A DNA stretch of 19,560 nt from NCBI GenBank assembly GCA_023429565.1, contig JAEZDJ010000063.1:1-19560 (forward strand). Direction: 5' to 3'. Under the pieces are notes generated by a model. The model had not been told where the DNA came from. It did no database searches and saw only the letters and a program-made list of their open reading frames with translations. The translations under genes and the position numbers were made by a program. Positions 1-7,237 of the stretch are shown one piece after another. This stretch comes from Actinomycetes bacterium (GTDB lineage Bacteria > Actinomycetota > Coriobacteriia > Coriobacteriales > Eggerthellaceae). Position 1 is the first letter of the stretch; every line of letters starts with the position of its first letter.

Positions 1-61
1 AAATAGAAGGTCCCAATATGCGCGAATATTGCGCGAGGAAAGCACTGCGAAGATAAGCTCG

Positions 62-102
62 AGAGTGGTCTCGGTACCGAAAGTGAGCACCGAGACCACT
101 CT
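62..102 (-). terminator. Strong hairpin after the truncated radical SAM gene
   Basis: Arms 62-75 and 89-102 are perfect 14-base inverted repeats around a 13-base loop. The hairpin lies about 30 bases beyond the stop codon of the minus-strand radical SAM gene, so it may act as its terminator. Neither side has a clear run of T, so it could instead be structure near the end of a mobile element or a rearrangement scar. Confidence 0.5.
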
Positions 103-131
103 GTTCCTATAGGGAGAATCACGTTCCCGGT

Positions 132-794
132 TCAGCGGACAGGTGTACCTACATTGCCGGAATATACGTCCAGCGTGTGCTCGGGCCCCACCGGCTCGAC
201 ACATGAGCCCAGCAGCAATCCGGCATCCTGGGCGGCATGGATGGTGGCCCAGCGTTGCTCGACCGAGCAACGGGTGAACGAGCCTTCCCCCATGCGAATC
301 ACATGGTATGCGCCGGCGAATCCCACCTTCTTCAATTCGCGGGCATAATCGTAGTCAAAGTCGCCGATGTTGGCGACCAGCGGCGTAGTGTCTTTGACCG
401 CCGCTGCGGCGGCGCGAGCGTAAGCGAGGAACTGCTCTTGGTCATAGGTTGCCGTAGCCATGAGGTAGATGGCATTGGCCCCCTTTTCCTCAAGAAGCCT
501 GACGTAGTCAACCACCGTCTCGAGCGGCTCCTCGCTGGGATCTTCGAACACTTTGTTGCTGACGGCGAAGGAGCAAAACTTGCAATCCTTCGGGCACAAG
601 CCGACGTTCAACCCTATCTGCCCATGTATCTCCGCCTTTGGCAGCGTGCGCTCGCTCAACCGCCTTCCCGCGAGCCTGACCGCAGACGCCTCCTCGCTCA
701 TGTCATTCCAAGAGAGCAGCTCTATGCCCTCTTTCGCCGTCAGCACTCCCCCGTCGAGAGCCTTGCCGATGATTCTTGAAACCGTTGCGTCCAT
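132..794 (-). CDS. Radical SAM protein, BioB/HydE/PylB type, probably 3'-truncated
   Basis: This is a radical SAM TIM-barrel protein of about 220 residues. The CxxxCxxC motif that binds the [4Fe-4S]-SAM cluster is at Cys67, Cys71 and Cys74 (start at Met 794), preceded by an IHGQIGLNVGLCP-type segment usual in the biotin synthase/HydE/PylB branch. Family members are generally around 320-370 residues with a complete barrel. Here the family-like sequence runs to a VGPEHT motif, then changes to a short unrelated tail and a stop. The other two minus-strand frames beyond that point do not restore it, so a simple frameshift is unlikely. A GGGGAGG ribosome-binding site precedes ATG 794 (10-base gap) and GTG 800 (4-base gap), and either could be the start. 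The substrate is unknown. The product is probably non-functional, because the C-terminal barrel strands that close the active site are missing. Confidence 0.75.
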   Translation of the reverse strand: MDATVSRIIGKALDGGVLTAKEGIELLSWNDMSEEASAVRLAGRRLSERTLPKAEIHGQIGLNVGLCPKDCKFCSFAVSNKVFEDPSEEPLETVVDYVRLLEEKGANAIYLMATATYDQEQFLAYARAAAAAVKDTTPLVANIGDFDYDYARELKKVGFAGAYHVIRMGEGSFTRCSVEQRWATIHAAQDAGLLLGSCVEPVGPEHTLDVYSGNVGTPVR

Positions 795-832
795 AGGCAC
801 CGATCCTCCCCTTATGAAGTCGATGTCTTATT

Positions 833-847
833 GTAGACTATATCTAC
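833..847. promoter_or_regulatory. Small dyad in the AT-rich promoter region of the radical SAM gene
   Basis: GTAGA and TCTAC form a perfect 5-base inverted repeat with a 5-base spacer, about 40 bases upstream of the radical SAM start. The dyad sits at the edge of an AT-rich block (about 830-880) that stands out from its surroundings and is a plausible promoter. It does not match the BirA or BioR operator consensus as I know them. It could be an operator or chance. Confidence 0.3.
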
Positions 848-879
848 TATTTCGTTTAATTATTATTTTTACAAAACTA

Positions 880-1428
880 TGAGAGAGGATTTTCGAAAAG
901 AGGCCTCGCGAGTTTCGTCGTTCGAAGGTCTTCATGCATTGCCCTCATGCTAGGAATTCAGCTGTTTTCAAACGACCCGTGCAGCCTCCCTTTGCGGAGC
1001 GGCAGCAATATGTTGCATCGCGCTCGCATTGTTCAGCTGTCTCGACATGCCATATGCAGCCATGCCAATTGTGCCCCGCATTTCGCCCACCCAAGCATAA
1101 AAGTCAAAACACGATAGAAATTACTATGGGGCAATGCTGCTCAACCTCAACCAGCAAAAGTCCCCAGAACCACTGAGAGCAACTGTGCAGTCAGAGACAC
1201 GGAAAAGACAAGCCGCCGCCCGCATAACAAGGGATGGCGGCTTGTCCCCAGGACTCCCTCCTGCGTTGCGGCGAGATTATCCAAGAAATACCGAGGACAA
1301 GGGCACCTCATCGCCCTGACACGCTACAATGGGCTTGGACCGCCCACGAGTGGACTGAATGGAGCGAGACCCAGATAAAGTCTCGGCCCGTTCAGCATTG
1401 CGGCCTCGAACGCGCTGATGAGGGATGC
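880..1428. other. Non-coding stretch upstream of the GGDEF gene
   Basis: I see no convincing gene here. The GGDEF frame is open back to 1234, but the extra 65 codons have no family-like sequence and no ribosome-binding site. No good sigma-70 pair was found. The one clear structure is the hairpin at 1207-1246. Confidence 0.5.
1207..1246. other. Hairpin in the upstream region of the GGDEF gene
   Basis: Arms 1207-1217 and 1236-1246 are a perfect 11-base inverted repeat, and a CCC/GGG pair inside the 18-base loop can extend the stem. Read on the minus strand it is followed by TTTT, like an intrinsic terminator, although no minus-strand gene lies upstream of it. On the plus strand it would be a structured leader about 180 bases before the GGDEF start. 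Confidence 0.4.
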
Positions 1429-2883
1429 ATGATGTCGGATTCATCTATACAGAAACGGCTCGAACGGCTCGAATACGAGAACCACCTGCTTTCAGAGAAC
1501 GCGTTGGAATGCATCTGGCTGTATGATCTCGCCGCAAACAAAATGGCCTATATGAGCCCATCGGTCACCAAACTCCTCGGCGTCAGCATGGAAGAGGCCC
1601 TGAACCGATCCCTCGCGGAGATATTGACCCCCGAATCCCTCACACGCGCCAACAAGGCGGCGAAATTCTTGTTAGCCAACATCTCCCAGCAGAAAGAGCC
1701 GGACGTCCCCTCACGTTCCGACGACTATCAGATATACGGAAAAGACGGAAGAATCGTCGAAGCCGAAGTCGTCGTCAAGATCATCGAGAACAAGCAGACG
1801 GGCACCCCGGGGATCCTGGGAATAGCCCGCGACATAACGGCCAGGAAGCACCTGGAAAACCAACTTACCTCTGAGATCGAGAGCAAGGGCAAGGTCATCG
1901 AGCGGTTGAGATCTTCCGAAAGAACCCTGTTGTTCGTTGCGGAAGAGCTCAATCGAAAGAATCGGCTGCTCCAAGACATAGCCATTCGCGACGCCCTGAC
2001 CCAAGTGTACAATCGGTATTACTTCGACGAGCGCGTCGGGGAAGAGACGGACCGCTGCCGTCGTTACCGCTACCCCCTGTCCATCGCCCTCATCGACATC
2101 GACGACTTCAAGGGCATCAATGATTCCTTTGGACACGACGTGGGAGACGAGGTCCTGGTAAAAATTTCAGCCACGATACAGAAACTCCTGCGCAAATATG
2201 ATATTTTCGCCCGCTGGGGGGGCGAGGAATTTGCCATCCTCATGCCGCACACCGACCTGTCCGCAGGCGAGAAGATCATTCGAAGGCTTCGCCAAGCCGT
2301 CGAGGCCATCCGATACAACGAGCCCAGCCTGCGCACGACCGCCAGCTTCGGGGTGATCGAGTTCATGCAGGGAGAGACGAGGGAAAGCTGGTTCAAGCGA
2401 GTCGATTATGCCCTGTTTCAATCGAAGGACGCAGGCAAGAACCGAGTCACCTCGCTCGCTTGGCCCGAATCCATCCCTTTCATCCAGATGAGATTGGACT
2501 GGAAGACCGAATGGGAATGCGGGAACGCCACCATTGATGATCAGCATAAAAAGCTGGTCGTCCTCGGCAACGGGGTCATGGATGCGATGATGCGCGACAG
2601 GAAGAGCCCCGAAACAGCCCAAGCGGTCGATCGCCTGATGGACCATGTCGTGTTCCATTTCGATCAGGAGGAGAAGGTGCTCGCATCCGCCGGATACCCC
2701 GATGCGGAAGCGCATCGAGACATCCATCAGCAGCTCGTGAAGAGCATGTACGAGCTCAGACAGGAACTCGCAGCAGGAAACCTCAAGGTTGGAAGGTTCT
2801 TTTCCTTCTTGTTCGACGATGTGATCGTCGGTCATCTCCTCGAGGAGGACACGAAGTTTTTCACCTATGTGAGCGAGGACTAG
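1429..2883 (+). CDS. PAS-GGDEF-bacteriohemerythrin protein, probable diguanylate cyclase
   Basis: This is a 484-residue soluble signalling protein. A PAS domain with its PAC segment covers about 24-150. A helical linker follows, then a GGDEF domain (about 190-350) with an intact GGEEF active-site motif at 264-268 and an RKYD inhibitory-site motif at 255-258, exactly five residues before it. A bacteriohemerythrin domain (about 360-484) keeps all the usual di-iron ligands: His373, His406, His410, Glu414, His429, His433, His469 and Asp474. It should make cyclic di-GMP with product inhibition, and oxygen or redox binding at the di-iron centre may control it, as shown for GGDEF-hemerythrin proteins such as the one in Vibrio cholerae. 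ATG 1429 is chosen because GAGGG lies just upstream and the coiled coil begins there. No transmembrane segment is seen. It is a single-gene unit ending at a strong terminator. Confidence 0.9.
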   Translation: MMSDSSIQKRLERLEYENHLLSENALECIWLYDLAANKMAYMSPSVTKLLGVSMEEALNRSLAEILTPESLTRANKAAKFLLANISQQKEPDVPSRSDDYQIYGKDGRIVEAEVVVKIIENKQTGTPGILGIARDITARKHLENQLTSEIESKGKVIERLRSSERTLLFVAEELNRKNRLLQDIAIRDALTQVYNRYYFDERVGEETDRCRRYRYPLSIALIDIDDFKGINDSFGHDVGDEVLVKISATIQKLLRKYDIFARWGGEEFAILMPHTDLSAGEKIIRRLRQAVEAIRYNEPSLRTTASFGVIEFMQGETRESWFKRVDYALFQSKDAGKNRVTSLAWPESIPFIQMRLDWKTEWECGNATIDDQHKKLVVLGNGVMDAMMRDRKSPETAQAVDRLMDHVVFHFDQEEKVLASAGYPDAEAHRDIHQQLVKSMYELRQELAAGNLKVGRFFSFLFDDVIVGHLLEEDTKFFTYVSED

Positions 2884-2974
2884 CCTTCCCGCACGGATGT
2901 CTCCGATCACCGGCTCAGCCAATCGCCCTCCACAGCGAGACGACGGTTCAAGTCTTGTCCGCGAAGAAAACGAG

Positions 2975-3007
2975 AAGAGCCGAAACCCCTGAAAGGTTTC
3001 GGCTCTT
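2975..3007. terminator. Bidirectional intrinsic terminator between convergent genes
   Basis: Arms 2975-2987 and 2995-3007 are a perfect 13-base inverted repeat with a 7-base loop. T-rich sequence follows on both strands (CCTTTCTC on plus, CTCGTTTTCTT on minus). It lies between the end of the GGDEF gene and the end of rpsI and can stop transcription from both sides. Confidence 0.85.
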
Positions 3008-3082
3008 CCTTTCTCAGCAGGGGCCACAAACGCAGCCCCTGCCTCAAACATCGATGCTGTGCGGTCGCTGGACCGCGATATG

Positions 3083-3475
3083 CTAGCGCTTGCTGAACTG
3101 CGGGCGCTTGCGAGCCTTCTTCAGGCCGTACTTCTTACGTTCGACCATACGGGAGTCACGCGTGAGATAGCCAGCCTTCTTGAGCTCGGCACGATAATCG
3201 CCAGCGGCAAGCAGGGCACGGGAAATCCCGTGACGCAATGCGCCAGCCTGACCCGAAATCCCGCCGCCATCAAGCGTTGCGACGACGTCGAAATGATCCG
3301 TCGTGTCCGTAACCTTGAACGGCATCTTTGCGTAGTTCACCAGAGCCTCACGACCAAAGTATGAGGCGGCCTCACGACCATTGACCGTTATCTTGCCGGT
3401 TCCAGGAACGAGACGAACGCGAGCGACGGCGTTCTTCCTGCGACCGGTGCCATAATACAGAGCTTCACCTGCCAT
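3083..3475 (-). CDS. rpsI: 30S ribosomal protein S9
   Basis: This 130-residue protein has the full S9 signature: YGTGRRKNAVARVRL near the N-terminus, the GGGISGQAGALRHGISRAL core, and the basic C-terminal tail ending in SKR, which in S9 reaches the ribosomal P site. The length is normal for the family. ATG 3475 follows the rplM stop codon by three bases, and its ribosome-binding site GGAGG lies inside the end of rplM, so the two are translationally close. The pair rplM-rpsI is a conserved bacterial operon. The gene ends at the shared terminator at 2975-3007. Confidence 0.97.
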   Translation of the reverse strand: MAGEALYYGTGRRKNAVARVRLVPGTGKITVNGREAASYFGREALVNYAKMPFKVTDTTDHFDVVATLDGGGISGQAGALRHGISRALLAAGDYRAELKKAGYLTRDSRMVERKKYGLKKARKRPQFSKR

Positions 3476-3478
3476 GAG

Positions 3479-3913
3479 TTAGTCCTCCATCTTGATCTCG
3501 CGGGGCTGTTGGGCCATATGCGGATGTTCCGCACCGGCATACACCTTGAGCTTCTTGCCCATGGCGCGACCGAGGGTGTTCTTCGGAAGCATGCCCTTAA
3601 CGGCATGTTCGATGACCCTCTCGGGATGCTTGGCCATAGCCTCTTCAAATGTTTCGGACTTCAGGCCGCCGGGATAACCGCTGTGGCGATAATAGACCTT
3701 CGAAGTCGCCTTCGTTCCCGTCACGCGGATCTTGTCTGCATTGATGATGATCACGAAATCACCCGTGTCGATATGCGGCGTATACTGCGGCTTATGCTTG
3801 CCCTTCAGAATACGTGCAGCCTTGACGGCGACACGACCAAGAACCTGGTCAGTCGCATCGATCAAGACCCATTCGCGCTCAACTTCGCTGGGTTTCGCGT
3901 AATACGTCTTCAC
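3479..3913 (-). CDS. rplM: 50S ribosomal protein L13
   Basis: The 144-residue product starts VKTYYAKPSEVEREW (V read as Met) and carries the L13 core motifs: IDATDQVLGRVA, the KHKPQYTPHIDTGDFVIIINADKI stretch (two overlapping pieces), YYRHSGYPGG, and the HAVKGMLPKNTLGR block. GTG 3913 is preferred because most L13 proteins begin with (M)KTYY and because GGAGG sits eight bases ahead. An in-frame ATG at 3928 would add MEEWQ and has a weaker, close AGAGGA. The two alternatives overlap, since the GGAGG of the GTG start lies within the first codons of the longer form. It is the first gene of the rplM-rpsI operon. Confidence 0.95.
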   Translation of the reverse strand: MKTYYAKPSEVEREWVLIDATDQVLGRVAVKAARILKGKHKPQYTPHIDTGDFVIIINADKIRVTGTKATSKVYYRHSGYPGGLKSETFEEAMAKHPERVIEHAVKGMLPKNTLGRAMGKKLKVYAGAEHPHMAQQPREIKMED

Positions 3914-4172
3914 TTGCCATTCCTCCATCAGTTCCTCTACCTGTGAAACGCAGGTGCGTTCTCAGGATCCCGCTTGCCACGCCTCCGGGCGACTCTTTTC
4001 AAGGACAACCTCAAATAAGGCGCACAGACGTCCAAGCGACATGTCGGTTTTCAAAAGTGCAGTTGCTGCAGGTATCGGCTTCCTACACCGACGCGTATCC
4101 TCAGGTCTGGACTCCCGGGTCAACGCCCCTTCCGCATACTGCCTCACGGGGCTTCTGAAAGCGAACCTTTGC
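3914..4172 (-). promoter_or_regulatory. Long rplM-rpsI leader with alternative small hairpins
   Basis: About 250 bases separate the predicted promoter from the rplM start. Just before the start, read on the minus strand, two short stems compete for the same bases: AACGC/GCGTT, and ACCTG/CAGGT (plus-strand arms 3939-3943 and 3951-3955). Ribosomal protein leaders that bind L13 are known in some Firmicutes. This stretch could be an analogous autoregulatory leader, but I do not recognise a known consensus. No open reading frame in it looks real. Confidence 0.35.
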
Positions 4173-4202
4173 AGTGTAGCGCGGAAAAGTTCGCAAAGTC
4201 AA
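4173..4202 (-). promoter_or_regulatory. Sigma-70 type promoter for rplM-rpsI
   Basis: On the minus strand TTGACT (4202-4197) and TACACT (4178-4173) are separated by 18 bases, a good housekeeping promoter pair facing rplM. It is the best promoter seen in the window and fits strong expression of a ribosomal operon. Confidence 0.65.
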
Positions 4203-4378
4203 CGAAAAACATGGCAAGGCTCTGGGTTCTGCAGAAAGTTTCCGCGAGCGAGAGGCATCAGGCACCGTCCTCACCCAGCGTGCAATCGGCAAAATCGGCG
4301 CCAAAGGCCGCAAGCCGTTCCTTGCGACCTTGCCGTACAATGGAGTCTTCCCTATGATCACGAACAGGAGGATGCACG

Positions 4379-4609
4379 ATGCCTGCAGAAACTTCCGAGA
4401 CCAATCCCGTCGTCACCCCGCCTGAAGGCGAGGATGACGACCAGACGACCACTCCAAGCAAGCCGTTCCATTCCAAGGCTCCAGCCGCGCGGAGCGAACC
4501 GCACGATGCCTTCATTCGCGCTGCAGGCGAGGACGACGACGGGTACGATCCCTATTCAGATCGCCCCGCCGATCCCGAGCCCCCGTTCGAAGAGGACCCC
4601 TGGCGCTGA
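4379..4609 (+). CDS. Small acidic, proline-rich hypothetical protein
   Basis: This is a 76-residue product with many Asp, Glu and Pro residues and acidic clusters (GEDDD twice, near 17-21 and 50-54), ending in EEDPWR. It has no predicted membrane segment and looks disordered. I recognise no family. It has a strong AGGAGG site about seven bases before ATG 4379, the main reason to believe it, and a possible TACAAT -10 element at 4336-4341 without a clear -35. Its last 58 bases overlap, tail to tail, the 3' end of the LuxR gene on the other strand. The overlap involves only the low-complexity tail of the LuxR protein. The function is unknown. Confidence 0.55.
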   Translation: MPAETSETNPVVTPPEGEDDDQTTTPSKPFHSKAPAARSEPHDAFIRAAGEDDDGYDPYSDRPADPEPPFEEDPWR

Positions 4610-6228
4610 CGGCCCCTGCGGTCCATTCTGCCCTGCTCTATGAGATCAAGCAACTCTTGGCGGGTGTGAACGCCAATCTTGACATAGACATGACGGATGT
4701 GAGATTTCGCCGTATTGAATGAAATTCCCAGATCGCCGGCCACATAATCAATCGTCCTCCCCTTTGCCAAGAGGAACAGCACATCCCGCTCGCGTGGCGA
4801 AAGCTTGTAGAGATCGGCGATCTCATGGCACCGGCGCGCCCATGCTCCCGCTTGATGCTGTTCAGACGGCCCTTCTTCCGCCTCATCCCTGCCCCCGCTC
4901 GACCCTTCCAGCAGGCTCACGGGAAAGATGTCGCGCACACGGCCGGCGTCAACCCCGTCTCCCGGCGCTTCCTCAATGCCTGCCGTCCGTTTGAGCACCT
5001 GGCCGATCGCGCGATCATTGAACACGAGCATAGAAATTATCAACAAGGCGAACACCATGGCAATCGACACACCGACCATCAGCGAGGGATTGCTTTCTTG
5101 GCTTGCGATCAGCTGCGACCCCAAAAGCCAGCCGACCGTCGTGCCCAAAGCCGAGGCTCCGCGCCCAAAGCCGAACACCCGCACCGCAGAGAGGCCCGAC
5201 ATGTACGACACGTGGGCGAGAAGACACCAGATAAGCATGATGAAACATGAATAGGCTATGCCAATGACCTGGTTCTCAAAAGCTCCCGCATCACCGACCA
5301 AAGGCACCACCAGGATGCCAGCGGCAGCCAGGATGATAATGGGATAATACAGGCGGCTGATGTCGAAATCGCGACCCGTCAAACCGACCAAAACAAACAA
5401 CAGCATCGCTATCACCGCCGTGCCAAAGGCAATGATGACCCCTTGGCTGTCGAGCGTCGCCACCGTCTGCGTCAGGGTCGAGAATCCGCGCGTCACCCCC
5501 ACGATGACTGAAAAGACGGCGATTGCCGCCACCAAGCGGAAGAAGAAGCCCTTCGGCAACTTCTGGGTACGCTGAGGCACCTCAGTCCTCATCACGGGCT
5601 CATCGACCACCGTCATGGTGCAGACGGCAGCGATGACCGGCAACGACGCGGTGAAAGCAAGCCCAACGCTCGGAGGAAGCCCCACGGCGACGAAATACAG
5701 CATGCAGGCGAACAGGAACGAGGCCGTCGTGTACATGACGGCCTGACGGGCAGACACCGTGCTATAGATGCCTCCAAGCCTGAGCGCGACCCATGCCGTT
5801 CCTGCACCCGTCAATACGCTGGCTGCGATGAAAGCGGGGTCGGCAGGACCGGAAGCCGAGCACACGGCGGCGATGACCGTTCCCATTGCCGCAACGACAC
5901 CCATGGCGAACACGAATGTGCGACTCTCCACCAGACGTGTCGATATCTTGGTAAAAACCGAGGAGAGTATGAGCATGATCGAAAGAGCCGTGGTCGATGC
6001 GAGGTACATGGCGAACACGGTGTCGGCCGGCTGCCCACCCGCCTGGGGACCGGCGACGAGAACGCTGCTGTTGTACGACAGCCATATCCACGCATAGTAG
6101 CACCCAAATCCGAGGAACTTCAAACTCGGCCACTGTTCATCGAGGTCGAGCATGAGGCGCGCCAGCGATGAGGGCTCCCGAACCTCAACGTCCCCCTCAG
6201 CAGACTGTCGTTGCATATCCTTGTCCAT
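4552..6228 (-). CDS. LuxR-family regulator with 12-helix membrane sensor domain
   Basis: This is a 558-residue protein. Residues about 35-410 form roughly twelve hydrophobic helices, resembling a major-facilitator fold without obvious transport motifs. A polar linker (about 410-475) leads to a C-terminal LuxR helix-turn-helix at 476-532, starting LSPRERDVLFLLAKG with the recognition-helix region SFNTAKSHIRHVYVK. This architecture is common and expanded in Eggerthellaceae, where such proteins are believed to sense a ligand at the membrane and activate a neighbouring reductase gene; transmembrane LuxR regulators of catechol dehydroxylases in Eggerthella lenta are the known parallel. It lies 79 bases after the NapH-like gene on the same strand, so it may be the last gene of the reductase operon or its dedicated regulator. 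After the helix-turn-helix, a Ser/Gly-rich tail of about 20 residues runs over the end of the convergent small gene. The AAGGA site before ATG 6228 supports the start. Confidence 0.9.
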   Translation of the reverse strand: MDKDMQRQSAEGDVEVREPSSLARLMLDLDEQWPSLKFLGFGCYYAWIWLSYNSSVLVAGPQAGGQPADTVFAMYLASTTALSIMLILSSVFTKISTRLVESRTFVFAMGVVAAMGTVIAAVCSASGPADPAFIAASVLTGAGTAWVALRLGGIYSTVSARQAVMYTTASFLFACMLYFVAVGLPPSVGLAFTASLPVIAAVCTMTVVDEPVMRTEVPQRTQKLPKGFFFRLVAAIAVFSVIVGVTRGFSTLTQTVATLDSQGVIIAFGTAVIAMLLFVLVGLTGRDFDISRLYYPIIILAAAGILVVPLVGDAGAFENQVIGIAYSCFIMLIWCLLAHVSYMSGLSAVRVFGFGRGASALGTTVGWLLGSQLIASQESNPSLMVGVSIAMVFALLIISMLVFNDRAIGQVLKRTAGIEEAPGDGVDAGRVRDIFPVSLLEGSSGGRDEAEEGPSEQHQAGAWARRCHEIADLYKLSPRERDVLFLLAKGRTIDYVAGDLGISFNTAKSHIRHVYVKIGVHTRQELLDLIEQGRMDRRGRQRQGSSSNGGSGSAGRSE

Positions 6229-6253
6229 CTCTCGTCCTTCCCCTTCTCACAGG

Positions 6254-6270
6254 ACAGTCGCATTGACTGT
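6254..6270. promoter_or_regulatory. Dyad upstream of the LuxR gene, possible operator
   Basis: ACAGTC and GACTGT form a perfect 6-base inverted repeat with a 5-base spacer, ending 26 bases before the LuxR start codon. Size and symmetry would suit a dimeric helix-turn-helix protein. It lies between the NapH-like stop and luxR, so it could mark local control of luxR. No convincing -35/-10 pair accompanies it. Confidence 0.3.
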
Positions 6271-6307
6271 ACCACAAAGCGCCGACGGGCAGACGCCCGC
6301 CTTCCCC

Positions 6308-7237
6308 CTAGCGCTTTGGCAGGAAGGGAAACCGGATGGCATGGACCGGGCAGGCGTCCGAGCATTCCCGGCACTTCGTGCATTCGTTCAGGGGTGCAGA
6401 GGCCTCCTGATCATGCAGGTCGATTCCCTCGGGGCAGGCATCCGCGCAACGTCGACACGTCTCGCCACCGGTCATGTGCAAGCAGGAGGAAGCCTGCACA
6501 GCTGGACGAAACGTGCGGTTGCCGCGCGCCACAAGCGACAAGAGGGCCCCGAGCGGGCAAAAACGATGACACCATTTCCTCAGCACGATCAGTTCGAACG
6601 CCAAAATGGCAGGGAACACGACAAGAGACCAGGTGACTTCATTGAACTGAAAGAGGCGCCACACCACCGCCAACGTCGCAAACGTGAGGCCGACAGGACA
6701 GACCAGACAAAACACCGGAAAGCCGAAGAGAGCGGTGGTCAGCAAGGTGCCCCCCAGCACCCAGTTGCGTGAGTCACGCACTCCCCCTTGGTCTCGAGGC
6801 CGCGGAACCTCGACAATGCCCGCAGTATTCCCCTGCGCCTCCCCAACATCCGGCGACCGAGGACCCGTTTCTCCCCCTTCGGCCCGGGCATGGCGAGATA
6901 AGCGCATGCCACCAGCCTTTTTCGTGCCGAACACGCGCCGCAGCAGCGGAACCGGACACCCCCATGCACAGAACGCGCGCCCCAACACCAGGGTCAACAC
7001 CGCGGCAAACGCAAGCCCTATCAGCAGAGGCGGCACAAATGACTTCGATGCAAGCAACACCTCGATGCCTCCCAGCGGACACAGGGAAGCCACATCGGCG
7101 ACGCCCCATGCGCTTGGCGTGCCCGTGCCGGTATGGATGGCAAGTCCGATGCACACCGCCGCCACAACGGCCAGGGCCGACAACGTGCGCAGCACCGCCG
7201 CCTTACTCACACGCCGCCGTTTCCGTTCGTCTCTCAT
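6308..7237 (-). CDS. NapH-like membrane polyferredoxin
   Basis: This 309-residue membrane protein has about four transmembrane helices (near 15-35, 70-90, 160-180 and 200-220). It carries the cysteine motifs typical of the NapH/CcoG/RnfB-like group: Cys90-x3-Cys94-Pro, Cys177-x2-Cys180-Pro and Cys223-x3-Cys227-Pro. Two C-terminal ferredoxin sites follow: Cys252/261/264/268 (spacing wider than standard) and a classic site at Cys286/289/292/296. NapH oxidises quinol and passes electrons to NapG, and that role is inferred here. The loop at about 105-155 is long, polar and Gly/Arg-rich, and is unusual. The start codon overlaps the stop of the NapG-like gene as ATGA, which indicates translational coupling. 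It is probably the second electron-entry route or a reducing partner for maturation of the neighbouring reductase. Confidence 0.85.
   Translation of the reverse strand: MRDERKRRRVSKAAVLRTLSALAVVAAVCIGLAIHTGTGTPSAWGVADVASLCPLGGIEVLLASKSFVPPLLIGLAFAAVLTLVLGRAFCAWGCPVPLLRRVFGTKKAGGMRLSRHARAEGGETGPRSPDVGEAQGNTAGIVEVPRPRDQGGVRDSRNWVLGGTLLTTALFGFPVFCLVCPVGLTFATLAVVWRLFQFNEVTWSLVVFPAILAFELIVLRKWCHRFCPLGALLSLVARGNRTFRPAVQASSCLHMTGGETCRRCADACPEGIDLHDQEASAPLNECTKCRECSDACPVHAIRFPFLPKR

Noticed and set aside
4552..6228. Major-facilitator transporter
   Set aside because: The C-terminal LuxR helix-turn-helix and polar linker make it a membrane-bound regulator. I see no clear transport motif.
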